NCBI RefSeq assembly: GCF_023499255.1
Contig: NZ_CP092183.1
Location: 1,681,501 to 1,745,500, forward strand
Reading direction: 5' to 3'
DNA length: 64,000 bases
From: Couchioplanes caeruleus
GTDB taxonomy: Bacteria; Actinomycetota; Actinomycetes; Mycobacteriales; Micromonosporaceae
In this document: in pieces, positions 43,870 through 50,712 of the stretch
Layout of the letters: each line of letters starts with the position of its first letter
How positions within the stretch are numbered: position 1 is the stretch's first letter
Made by a program: the position numbers and the translations under genes
Notes under the pieces: generated by a model
Seen by the model: only the letters and a program-made list of their open reading frames with translations
What the model was told of the DNA's origin: nothing
The model's database searches: none

Positions 43870-44733
43870 ATGGCAACGACCGCAGACCGGGCGCCGGCGC
43901 GCCCACCGGCGGCTCGTCCACCGGCTGCGGGCTCACCGGCTGCCGCGCCACCGGCGGCTTATCCGCTGGCTGCGGGCTCACCGGCGGCTTATCCGCTGGC
44001 TGCGGGCTCACCGGCGGCTTATCCGCTGGCTGCGGGCTCACCGGCGGCTTGTCCGCTGGCTGCGGGCTCACCGGTGGCTTCTTCACTGGCTGTGGGTTCG
44101 CCGGCCGCCGGCCCGTCGGCGGCCTACTCGCCGGCGGTGGGCCCGGTGGCCGCGGCCGCACTGGCGGTGGGCCCACGGAGGGCGCGTCCCGCGTCGGGGG
44201 TCCGGTGGCTTGCCTTCACGGCTTCGGTCGCGCTGGTGGCCGCGCTCGTCGCCTGCTCGAGCTCCTCGGGTCCGCGCAACGACGGCGCCTCGACGCCGAC
44301 TGTGGCCTCGAACGACGGTCTGGGCGACGCCCCGGCACCGAACGATTCCCCGGGACCCACCGAGGCTTCGCCGCAGCCCCGCCCCTCCGTGGTGACCGAG
44401 GCCGCGTTCGCTTCGCCGTCGGGCAACATCGGGTGCTACCTGACCGCGGAGGGCGCCCGTTGTGACATCGCCAAGAAAGCCTGGGCCCCGCCGCCGGCGC
44501 CGGACTCGTGCACCCTGGACTGGGGGTTCGGCGTCGCGGTCGGCAAGGCCGGTGAAGCCACCTTCACCTGCGCCGGCGACACGGTCCTGGGAGCGCGGGA
44601 CAAGCTCGAGTACGGCCAGTCGCTGAAGGCGGGCCCGATCCGGTGCGACAGCGCGAGTGCGGGCATGCGCTGCGAGAACACCGCCACGGGGCACGGGTTC
44701 AGGCTTGCGAAGGAACAGTACGACCTTTTCTGA
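43870..44733 (+). CDS. Membrane-anchored protein with Ala/Pro decapeptide repeats and DUF6636-like domain
   Basis: A 287-residue protein. Residues 1-105 are low-complexity with a tandem decapeptide PAAYPLAAGS. A membrane helix (WLAFTASVALVAALVACSSS) ends in a lipobox-like LVAC, then a Ser/Pro linker, and a C-terminal domain from about 185 (FASPSGNIGCYLT ... GHGFRLAKEQYDLF) with six Cys that resembles DUF6636 exported domains. ATG 43870 has GGGGGAG 6 bases upstream. The long basic-poor N-terminus argues for an inside-facing tail and a single-pass protein. Function unknown. Confidence 0.75.
   Translation: MATTADRAPARPPAARPPAAGSPAAAPPAAYPLAAGSPAAYPLAAGSPAAYPLAAGSPAACPLAAGSPVASSLAVGSPAAGPSAAYSPAVGPVAAAALAVGPRRARPASGVRWLAFTASVALVAALVACSSSSGPRNDGASTPTVASNDGLGDAPAPNDSPGPTEASPQPRPSVVTEAAFASPSGNIGCYLTAEGARCDIAKKAWAPPPAPDSCTLDWGFGVAVGKAGEATFTCAGDTVLGARDKLEYGQSLKAGPIRCDSASAGMRCENTATGHGFRLAKEQYDLF
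43951..44100 (+). repeat. 30-bp in-frame tandem repeat encoding a decapeptide
   Basis: Five units of 30 bp. The first three (43951, 43981, 44011) are identical, the fourth (44041) has one change, and the fifth (44071) has diverged. They encode PAAYPLAAGS. Identity at silent positions points to recent expansion. Confidence 0.9.
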
Positions 44734-44782
44734 GCCGTCTTCGCCCGCACATTTTGTCGTACCCCTCTTCTAGGGTCGACCC

Positions 44783-45238
44783 ATGGCCAGCTGGCACGAG
44801 ATCGAGAAGGATCAATCGGAGTTCGCCGCCAAGGTGAAGGCCCGTTTCGACGCGGGTACCAACAAGACCATCGCCACCCTCCGCCGCGACGGCTCACCCC
44901 GCATCAGCGGCACCGAACTCGCCTTCACCGACGGCGAGATGACCTTCGGTTCGATGGGCGGCTCGATGAAGCTCCTCGACATCCGCCGCGACCCCCGCAT
45001 CGCGATCCACAGCCCCACCCTCGAACCCCCGGCCGACCACCCGGAACAGTGGCTGGGCGAGGCAAAGCTGGCGGGGACGGCCATCGAGATCCCGGCGAGG
45101 GAGGAACATCCGGGCGCGGGCTTCTTCCGCGTCGACATCAGGGAGGTGTCGGTGGTGTACGTGGGAGAGCCGACCGACCACCTGGTGGTGGAGTCCTGGG
45201 ACGCGACGCACGGCTACCGCCGCCGCGCCCGCCACTAG
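44783..45238 (+). CDS. PPOX-class (pyridoxamine 5'-phosphate oxidase-like) flavoprotein
   Basis: A 151-residue split-barrel flavin-binding protein. TIATLRRDGSPRISGTEL and GEMTFGSMGGSMKLLDIRRDPRIAIH match the FMN/F420-binding barrel of the PPOX family. A C-terminal VSVVYVGEPTDHLVVESWDA follows. The actinobacterial setting suggests F420 or FMN as cofactor, but this is not decided by sequence. TAGGGT lies exactly 6 bases before the ATG, a leaderless-type promoter. Confidence 0.87.
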   Translation: MASWHEIEKDQSEFAAKVKARFDAGTNKTIATLRRDGSPRISGTELAFTDGEMTFGSMGGSMKLLDIRRDPRIAIHSPTLEPPADHPEQWLGEAKLAGTAIEIPAREEHPGAGFFRVDIREVSVVYVGEPTDHLVVESWDATHGYRRRARH

Positions 45239-45485
45239 AGGATCGGTCCGAGCGGTCGATTCGCCTGAGCACACAGTCGGTGTTCTCGGCGCGGTCGCTT
45301 GTCCCGCTTCGCGCGCCGGCTGCCTCGGCGATGACGGCCTGAGCGCGCTTCCGCTGCTCGTGCCCGCCCGCTGGCCAGTTCGCGGCAGCTTGCTCGGCGT
45401 TCTCTGCCCGTCGGCCGACCGGACCGCCTGAGGTCGCTCGCGTTTCGTGCTGGGACTCGTTCGGCTGGTCGGTTCGTTTGGTCCG

Positions 45486-45521
45486 CTCGGAGCTCTCGGA
45501 GCTCTCGGAGCTCTCGGAGCT
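45486..45521 (+). repeat. 9-bp tandem repeat, four copies
   Basis: CTCGGAGCT is repeated four times without a break. It lies in the 536-base gene-free stretch 45239-45774, which also holds an 86-bp duplication. The ORFs across it are low-complexity and not supported. Confidence 0.9.
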
Positions 45522-45546
45522 GCGGCTTGACCGGCGGCTCGGTCCC

Positions 45547-45718
45547 ATGGGTCCGCTCGCGGTCCTGGGCGCTCAAGTCCGCCCGGCTGCTGGAGGCCCT
45601 CGGCGTTGCGGCTTGTCCGGCGGCTCCGTCTGATGGGTCCGCTCGCGGTCTTGGGCGCTCAAGTCCGCCCGGCTGCTGGGGGTCCTCGGCGTTGCGGCTT
45701 GTCCAGCTGCTCGGTCCG
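45547..45718 (+). repeat. 86-bp tandem duplication
   Basis: Two adjacent copies start at 45547 and 45633, both beginning ATGGGTCCGCTCGCGGTC, and stay closely similar through GCGCTCAAGTCCGCCCGGCT. No coding role is seen. Confidence 0.8.
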
Positions 45719-45774
45719 CTCAGGGCTTTCGGCGCGGGCGCTTCTTCGGCTGGCCGAGTGGTGGATGGGGCCGG

Positions 45775-46179
45775 TCAGGGCCGGGTGAGCTGTACCCGGT
45801 CCGCCGGGTAGACCGTGGTCGTGCCGTCGGCGGCCGTGACCACCAGCACCGGTACGCCCTCGCCCAGGCGGTGGGTGCGGCGTTCGGCGTCGGTCGGCAT
45901 GCGGGCGCTCACCTTCTCGCCCCGGCCGAGGGTCACCATCTCCGTCGGCTCCGGTACCCGGACGAACGTGCCGCGCGGCCGGTCCACTGTGACCAGACCC
46001 TCGGTGCGGAGCTGACCGATGGCCTGCCGCACCGTGGTGCGGCTGATGCCGTACTCCTGCGCCAGGCGCAATTCGCTCGGCAGCGGCTCGCCCGGACCCA
46101 GGTCACCGGACTCGATCTGGTTGCGCAACAGATCGGCGAGCTGGCGGAACACCGCGCGGTCGGCCGAGGGATCGATCAT
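45775..46179 (-). CDS. Short GntR-family regulator
   Basis: A 134-residue regulator with a GntR winged helix at about residues 10-70 (LLRNQIESGDLGPGEPLPSE, ISRTTVRQAIGQLRTEGLV, GTFVRVP). The C-terminal domain is only about 60 residues, far shorter than the effector domains of FadR or HutC types, so it may not bind a classic ligand. ATG 46179 is chosen; a GTG at 46188 is possible. A palindromic site overlaps its promoter, and it is divergent from a small Cys-motif gene, which it probably also controls. Confidence 0.88.
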   Translation of the reverse strand: MIDPSADRAVFRQLADLLRNQIESGDLGPGEPLPSELRLAQEYGISRTTVRQAIGQLRTEGLVTVDRPRGTFVRVPEPTEMVTLGRGEKVSARMPTDAERRTHRLGEGVPVLVVTAADGTTTVYPADRVQLTRP

Positions 46180-46214
46180 GGCTGACACCGTACGTGGTCA
46201 CGATGTTCCATAGC

Positions 46215-46243
46215 ATTGTACGTACGACATGATGTCGGTACGA
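46215..46243. promoter_or_regulatory. GntR operator overlapping its promoter
   Basis: CGACATGATGTCG (46225-46237) is a perfect palindrome. Including the flanks, CGTAC-GACAT pairs with ATGTC-GGTACG with a single extra base. On the minus strand TACAAT (46220-46215) is a good -10 for gntR, and the palindrome fills its 17-base spacer, as in classic autorepression. Confidence 0.65.
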
Positions 46244-46361
46244 TATCCCGGCCACGCTGAGAAGGCCGAGCTTGATCGCGTGGTGCACGGCGGCGGCGGT
46301 CGGCGGTTCCCAAGGTCCCGGCCGCCGTCTGCCATCACCGAATCGTCGAGCGGGAGCGTCC

Positions 46362-46589
46362 ATGCCGCACAGGGGTTGGGAGGGCGAAGAGCCGCCCGCA
46401 GACCCGCCCACCGGTGCGAACTCCCTGCTCTGGCGCTTGTCCAGCGGCCTGTATCGCGACCATCGCCCCAAACCTGACGGCCAGGGTGACGTTGCCGCGG
46501 GCCTTTGCGCGGCCTGCGGCGGCTACTGGCCCTGCGTTGGCCGCCGGCTCGCGGAACAGGGCCTTGCAGCAGCATCCCGTACGGCCTGA
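46362..46589 (+). CDS. Small Cys-motif (CxxC-x5-C, 'WPC') protein
   Basis: A 75-residue protein of unknown function. The central motif is LCAACGGYWPC, with Cys at 49, 52 and 58, preceded by SLLWRLSSGLYRDHRP. The ATG has GGGAG about 7 bases upstream. It is divergent from the GntR regulator, with the palindromic operator between. The same Cys spacing with WPC appears in the gene at 46865-47122, so the two belong together. The motif could bind zinc or a metal cluster with a partner ligand; that is inference. Confidence 0.7.
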   Translation: MPHRGWEGEEPPADPPTGANSLLWRLSSGLYRDHRPKPDGQGDVAAGLCAACGGYWPCVGRRLAEQGLAAASRTA

Positions 46590-46690
46590 GCACCGAGCCG
46601 CGGCTGGCTGATGGAGCATCGCTGGGTCCCGCCCTCCGCGCCCGCCGGCGCTCTCCAAGTTCTCGTGAACACGTGACGTCGGCTCACTCG

Positions 46691-46810
46691 CTGAACGTAC
46701 GGATCACTTGCTGAACGTACGGATCACTTGCCGAACGAGCGGACCGCTCGCTTGACGTGCTGGTCACTTGCTGCACGTGCTGGTCGCTCGCTGAACGTGC
46801 GGGCCACTTG
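46691..46810 (+). repeat. 20-bp tandem array, six units
   Basis: Six contiguous 20-base units, consensus about CTGAACGTGCGGGTCACTTG. The first two are identical and the others differ at a few positions. A weaker unit precedes them. The period is not a multiple of three and equals about two DNA helical turns, so it fits repeated protein binding on one face of DNA better than coding. Confidence 0.9.
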
Positions 46811-46864
46811 GTGACGGCGCCGGGCTTGTTGGAGGTTCCGCGCCTGATGCAACTCCGGCCACGG

Positions 46865-47122
46865 TCAGGGTGCCGGGTTCGTTGCCTTGATCCATCCAAG
46901 GAACCGGTCCCACAGATCCGGCGGCGGCATCTTGCCGTGCGCCCCGTAGTCCTCGACTGCCTGGGACAGGTACGCGGACATGTAGATGGTCAAGCTCGAC
47001 GGAAACCGCTTGAACTCGACCAGTAGTTCCTCCTTGGCCTGCGCGCACGGCCAGGGTTGAGTGCAGGCCACACAATCCCAGCCTGGTCCTACGCCGACAT
47101 GCGTGATGGCAGGCCACGGCAT
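46865..47122 (-). CDS. Small Cys-motif (CxxC-x5-C, 'WPC') protein with helical tail
   Basis: An 85-residue protein with GWDCVACTQPWPC (Cys at 17, 20, 26) followed by a helical region (KEELLVEFKRFPSSLTIYMSAYLSQ) and a Trp-rich end (DLWDRFLGWIKA). The start at ATG 47122 is uncertain; longer in-frame starts exist. I recall actinobacterial hypothetical proteins with this W-x-C-x2-C...WPC pattern but no assigned function. It lies between the 20-bp and 30-bp repeat arrays and is transcribed in the direction of the larger Cys-motif gene at 47748. Confidence 0.68.
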   Translation of the reverse strand: MPWPAITHVGVGPGWDCVACTQPWPCAQAKEELLVEFKRFPSSLTIYMSAYLSQAVEDYGAHGKMPPPDLWDRFLGWIKATNPAP

Positions 47123-47334
47123 ATCCCCGGACGACCTCACCACCGGCGGCCCCACCGCGCCGTGATCTCGGACCCGGTGAAGACCTGCCACCGCGAGGAT
47201 CGATGCCCCACCGGCGCCGAAGGCGTTGCGCCCCAAGAGGTGGCAACCGTCGGGTCGCGGACGCCGTGACTGCGGCCGGACGCGATTCCGCCCGAATCCT
47301 CTGGCGAGGGCTTACCGGACGCCTTGCTGCGACG

Positions 47335-47514
47335 GCAGTTGGGGGAGCGAGGCGGCGTCGCGTTGGGCTGAGCGACGCGGGGTGATGTCGCGCTGGGCTG
47401 AGCGACGCCGCGTAGTTCCGAACTGGGCTGAGCGACGCGGCGTAGTGTCGAGCTGCGCTGAGCGAAGCGCGGTAGGGCCGCGTTGTGCTGACTGGAGCCG
47501 GGGAACGCCGTGAT
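47335..47514. repeat. 30-bp tandem array, about six units
   Basis: Units start at 47365, 47395, 47425, 47455 and 47485, with a degraded one at 47335. The shared core is GGGCTGAGCGACGC followed by a variable half. It occupies the 625-base gap 47123-47747, where no frame looks convincingly coding. The repeats are imperfect and contiguous, unlike CRISPR. Confidence 0.8.
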
Positions 47515-47747
47515 GCGCCGGCTCGCAGAGTTGATCGACGCCTTGCTGCACCGACCGGGGACGCCAATTGACGCCGCGTGACGCCACACCGGGCCGTTGG
47601 TTGATGCGTCACGCCGAGCCGGGACGTTGATGGACTTACAGCTGAGCCGGGTGCGAGCGGTCGCCGGCGAAAGCATTCGCCGAGCGGCGTTGTGCCACGG
47701 CGACATGATCGAGAACTGAGGCGCATTCGAGCGGACTACCGGGACCA

Positions 47748-49064
47748 TCACGCCGGTCCCCGGTCTGCGCGGAACGCTTGCGCCGGCGTCAGGTCGCCCG
47801 CCCGCCCGATCTGCGCGAGCGGCATCGTCGGGGCGTTCCACTGAGGTGGCACCTTCGGGCCGCCCTGCATTGCACTTGCCGGGCCCGTGGCGCAGGTGGG
47901 AGAAACACGGCTTCGGCGAAGCTCCGGCAGGTCGGCGGCGCAAGCACGCGAAGGGAGGACCGCGAGGTGGCTCGGCCGGTCCGCAGCGGCGTGCGACGGG
48001 CGGACATGGAGATGGCCCGGCCGGTCGGCGTGCGGCGTGTGGACCGGGAGGTGGCCCGGCCGGTCGGCGGCGGCGTGTGGCGTGCGGACCGGGAGGTGGC
48101 CCGGCCGGTCGGCGGCGGCGCTTGACGTGTGGCTCGGAGTGTTCGGCGGATTGGCACTGTAGGTGTGCTGGGCGCGATCCGTCGGGTCAGCGGGGCGGGG
48201 CTGCGGTGCGCGGACCGGGTGGTGATTCGGCGGGTTGGGGGCGCAGGCATGTGTGGGACTGGCCGGCGTGGTGTCGACCGATTCGGGTTCGCCGGCTCGG
48301 ACAGCAGTCAGCGGACGCGCCTGCGCGTCCGCTGACGTCCGATCGTCGAAGGGGTGGAGGGTGCCGGCGGCAACCGCGGGGGGATCGCCGTGCGTGTGAG
48401 TCCGGTGCAGGAGCGGCGTTGCGCCGTGGCGTGGTCGGTGCGGTGGCGGTGCGGCGGGCGAGGCGCGCTGCGGGGTGGGCCGTTGTCGCATCGGGGTTGT
48501 GAAGTCTCGTGGATGGCGTCTCCACTCTCCGGGGAGATCGTCGTACGGTGCCTCGTTAGCAGGGGAGAAGGTCGGCGGCGACAGGTGGGGGAACGGCGTA
48601 GGTGGCGAGGACGCTGCCGTGGGACCTCCAGCGCGGTCCGGTGATGCAGCTGCGGTGCCCTCGTGCCGGGTCTCGGGCGAAGGGGCGGCGAGGCTGGACG
48701 GTGCCGTGCGGGAGCCGCCCGGCTGTTGTCGCCGGCCGGGAAGCGTGACCGTGGGCTCGAAGTCGCCGAGGTCGTATCCGGTAGGGTGCCGCCTCGAGCG
48801 ATCGACGTCGGCATCCGCGGCGGGCTGGAGCGTCTCACCACTCGCGGGGTCCGCTGCGGGCGGGAAAATCCCGGGGCGCGCAGGCGTCAGGGCGAAGGTT
48901 GGTCCGGACGTCGCCCGGGGCGGTACAGGAGACGGCAGCTGGTTGGCCGCCGGGCACGGGATCGAGTGTCCGCAAGCGCAGCGGCGCCACAGACTGCGCC
49001 ATTGGCGTTTGTGGACGGGCGGATGAAGAGCCTGCTGAGGGCCCCTTTGACGTGGGATAGTCAT
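47748..49064 (-). CDS. Pro-rich protein with N-terminal CxC-x5-C motif
   Basis: A 438-residue protein. The N-terminus has WRSLWRRCACGHSIPC (Cys at 29, 31, 37), a motif like those of the two small WPC proteins. The remaining 400 residues are disordered, rich in Pro, Ala, His, Arg and Thr, with an imperfect 13-15-residue repeat (AADRPGHLPVRTPH-like) around residues 335-385. The repeat spacing at DNA level (45, 39, 45 bases) keeps the frame, and the third codon positions are strongly G/C, which supports a real gene. The ATG overlaps an operator-like element. Function unknown. Confidence 0.62.
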   Translation of the reverse strand: MTIPRQRGPQQALHPPVHKRQWRSLWRRCACGHSIPCPAANQLPSPVPPRATSGPTFALTPARPGIFPPAADPASGETLQPAADADVDRSRRHPTGYDLGDFEPTVTLPGRRQQPGGSRTAPSSLAAPSPETRHEGTAAASPDRAGGPTAASSPPTPFPHLSPPTFSPANEAPYDDLPGEWRRHPRDFTTPMRQRPTPQRASPAAPPPHRPRHGATPLLHRTHTHGDPPAVAAGTLHPFDDRTSADAQARPLTAVRAGEPESVDTTPASPTHACAPNPPNHHPVRAPQPRPADPTDRAQHTYSANPPNTPSHTSSAAADRPGHLPVRTPHAAADRPGHLPVHTPHADRPGHLHVRPSHAAADRPSHLAVLPSRACAADLPELRRSRVSPTCATGPASAMQGGPKVPPQWNAPTMPLAQIGRAGDLTPAQAFRADRGPA

Positions 49065-49132
49065 GCGACAACCCTAGTTGACGGGTAACTAGCTGTCTTT
49101 CGCCAAGTTGACCTATGACTAATAGTCATGCG
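49047..49132. promoter_or_regulatory. Divergent operator region with palindromes and TTGAC repeats
   Basis: Between two divergent genes lie ATAGTCATGCG twice (49057-49067, 49122-49132), the perfect palindrome ATGACTA-A-TAGTCAT (49115-49129), the inverted repeat CTAGTT-n7-AACTAG (49074-49092), and TTGAC at 49047, 49078 and 49108, about 30 bases apart. The region is AT-richer than its surroundings. It probably binds the adjacent AlpA-like protein. Confidence 0.65.
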
Positions 49133-49354
49133 TCTACGGTCGATCATGTGGCTAAGTCGATCCGACTCATGGGTGCGCATGAGATCCGCCTCCGTCTGGG
49201 CGGAGTGAGCCGCCAGCGCGCGTACCAGATCACCAGCAGAGCCGACTTCCCCGCGCCGATCGCAGATCTCAAGCAGGGCAAGGTCTGGCTGGCCGAGGAT
49301 GTCGAGGCGTGGATGAAGGTCCACCGCCGCGACATCGACGACGCGGAGGCATGA
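49115..49354 (+). CDS. AlpA/excisionase-like helix-turn-helix protein
   Basis: A 79-residue DNA-binding protein with a MerR/AlpA-type winged helix: EIRLRLGGVSRQRAYQITSR, then FPAPIADLKQGKVWLAEDVEAWM, the typical wing and 'W...DVEAW' ending. The first ATG (49115) lies within a palindrome, so translation may start downstream, for example at the ATG near 49169. A perfect hairpin follows the stop. It is divergent from the Pro-rich Cys-motif gene and likely controls it and itself. Such proteins also act as excisionases of mobile elements, but no integrase accompanies it. Confidence 0.78.
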   Translation: MTNSHASTVDHVAKSIRLMGAHEIRLRLGGVSRQRAYQITSRADFPAPIADLKQGKVWLAEDVEAWMKVHRRDIDDAEA

Positions 49355-49373
49355 CCCACCGGACCCCGGTGGG
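49355..49373 (+). terminator. Hairpin after the AlpA-like gene
   Basis: CCCACCGG (49355-49362) and CCGGTGGG (49366-49373) form a perfect 8-bp stem with a 3-base loop, starting directly after the stop codon. No T-run is present. Confidence 0.5.
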
Positions 49374-49506
49374 ACCACCGCGCGGACGGGCCGATATGCC
49401 GCCGCGCGGCAGAAACATGCGCCCTCGCGCGGCAACATCGCACGCGAGGCGAGAGCGGTAAACGGCGCCTGAGTCCAGAGCGACTGCAGCAGGCGTACGG
49501 GCGATG

Positions 49507-50712
49507 TCATTGGCCGGTGCCGCCGCGGGCCAGCGCTATCCCGTTGTCCCGGCGTACCACCAGGCCTTTCATCTCCAGGAGCGACAGCCTCCGCAGAACG
49601 GTGCGTACGCCCAGCCCCGCCTTCGCCGCCAGCTGTTCCGGCCCCACCGCGCCGCGCAGCGGTACCGCCTCCAGCACCAGCGCCGACTCCTCGTCCAGGT
49701 CGTCGCGCACGTGATCACGCCCGCGAGCCGGCTCGGACAGGTATTCGCCGATCTTGCCGACCTCATCGAGGACATGGGCCACGTTCGTCACCACCCGCGC
49801 CTGCGGATAGCGGCGCAGTAACTCGTGGCACCCGACCGACATAGCCGACGTGATCGGGCCCGGGACGACCATCGCGTGACGATTGAGGGACACCACGCGG
49901 CTCATCGTCTGCACGGCGCCGCTACGTGCGGCAGCTTCGACGACCACCGTCCCGGCCGTGGCGGCGGCGATGACGCGGTTACGGATGAGGAAGCGGTGGC
50001 GCAGCGGCTCGGCGCCGGGGAGCCATTCGCTCATCAGCAGGCCGCTGTCCGCTATCTGTTCGAACATGGCGGCGTTGCCCATCGGGTACGGCCGGTCGAC
50101 ACCGCACGCCAGCACGGCGACCGTGCACCCGCCCGCCGAGAGCGCCGCCCGATGGGCCGCCGCATCGATACCGAACGCGCCGCCGGACACGACCGTCCAC
50201 TCCTGCTCGGCGATCCCGTACGCCAGGTCGCTCGTGACGTGCACGCCGTACGGGGTCGCGGCCCGGGCGCCGACGATCGCCACCGAACGCTCGAACGCGT
50301 CACTGAGCGGCCGGGTGCCGCGTACCCATAAACAGAGCGGGGGGCGTACGTCGCGATTGATTCTTCCGGCGACGTCGAGTTCCAGAGTGGCCAGCGACTC
50401 GACGCCGGCCGGCCACTCCGCGTCGGACGGTACGACCACCCGGGTGCCGAGCCGGCGAGCCCGCCCCATGGCCACCTCCGCGATCCGCCGGGGGTCGCCC
50501 AGGCCCGAACGCGTCAGGACCGCCGTACGCAAAGCTGCTTCTGGAATATCGCCGTCGAGCAACCGCGAAAGCGTGGCCTCCGCGCCGTGCGCCTGCACGA
50601 GATGCCAGACGATGCGATTGCCGGGCTCGGCGAGCCAGGTGAGCGCCACGCGCGCCATCCGGTCGGCGTCGCTGTCGGCGGGTCTGCGGTCAACGTCCGG
50701 CTTGCCGGTCAA
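49507..50712 (-). CDS. dprA: DNA-processing protein DprA
   Basis: It loads RecA on incoming single-stranded DNA during transformation and recombination. The 401-residue product has an N-terminal helical domain and a Rossmann-like core with VAIVGARAATPYG, VVSGGAFGIDAAAHRAAL, and ACGVDRPYP. MSEWLPG and RFLIRNRVIAA follow, then a C-terminal winged helix (GPEQLAAKAGLGVRTVLRRLSLLEMKGLV). The likely start is a TTG at 50712 with GGGAGAAG just upstream, overlapping comM by 23 bases; ATG 50658 is the alternative. It is the last gene of yraN-comM-dprA. Confidence 0.94.
   Translation of the reverse strand: MTGKPDVDRRPADSDADRMARVALTWLAEPGNRIVWHLVQAHGAEATLSRLLDGDIPEAALRTAVLTRSGLGDPRRIAEVAMGRARRLGTRVVVPSDAEWPAGVESLATLELDVAGRINRDVRPPLCLWVRGTRPLSDAFERSVAIVGARAATPYGVHVTSDLAYGIAEQEWTVVSGGAFGIDAAAHRAALSAGGCTVAVLACGVDRPYPMGNAAMFEQIADSGLLMSEWLPGAEPLRHRFLIRNRVIAAATAGTVVVEAAARSGAVQTMSRVVSLNRHAMVVPGPITSAMSVGCHELLRRYPQARVVTNVAHVLDEVGKIGEYLSEPARGRDHVRDDLDEESALVLEAVPLRGAVGPEQLAAKAGLGVRTVLRRLSLLEMKGLVVRRDNGIALARGGTGQ

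Noticed and set aside
43778..44176. Antisense frame with PQPADKPPVS repeats
   Set aside because: A 30-bp repeat makes a regular peptide in every frame. The sense frame has a ribosome site, a membrane helix and a recognisable C-terminal domain; the antisense one has none.
45235..45811. Small ORFs across the 9-bp and 86-bp repeats
   Set aside because: Repeat-derived peptides (for example LRELRELRE) without a ribosome site, conserved motif or matching partner.
46691..47514. CRISPR array
   Set aside because: The 20-bp and 30-bp units are contiguous and imperfect with no unique spacers, and no cas genes are present.
46764..47943. Two overlapping minus-strand frames (46764-47726 and 47137-47943) across the 30-bp array
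   Set aside because: Both are low-complexity and frame-shifted relative to each other. One overlaps the WPC protein gene in another frame and the other the Pro-rich gene, and neither shows a family motif.
43363..49506. Prophage or integrative element with xerC as its integrase
   Set aside because: xerC is in its conserved chromosomal neighbourhood and looks like the host dimer-resolution enzyme. No phage, conjugation or att features were found; only the AlpA-like protein hints at mobility.
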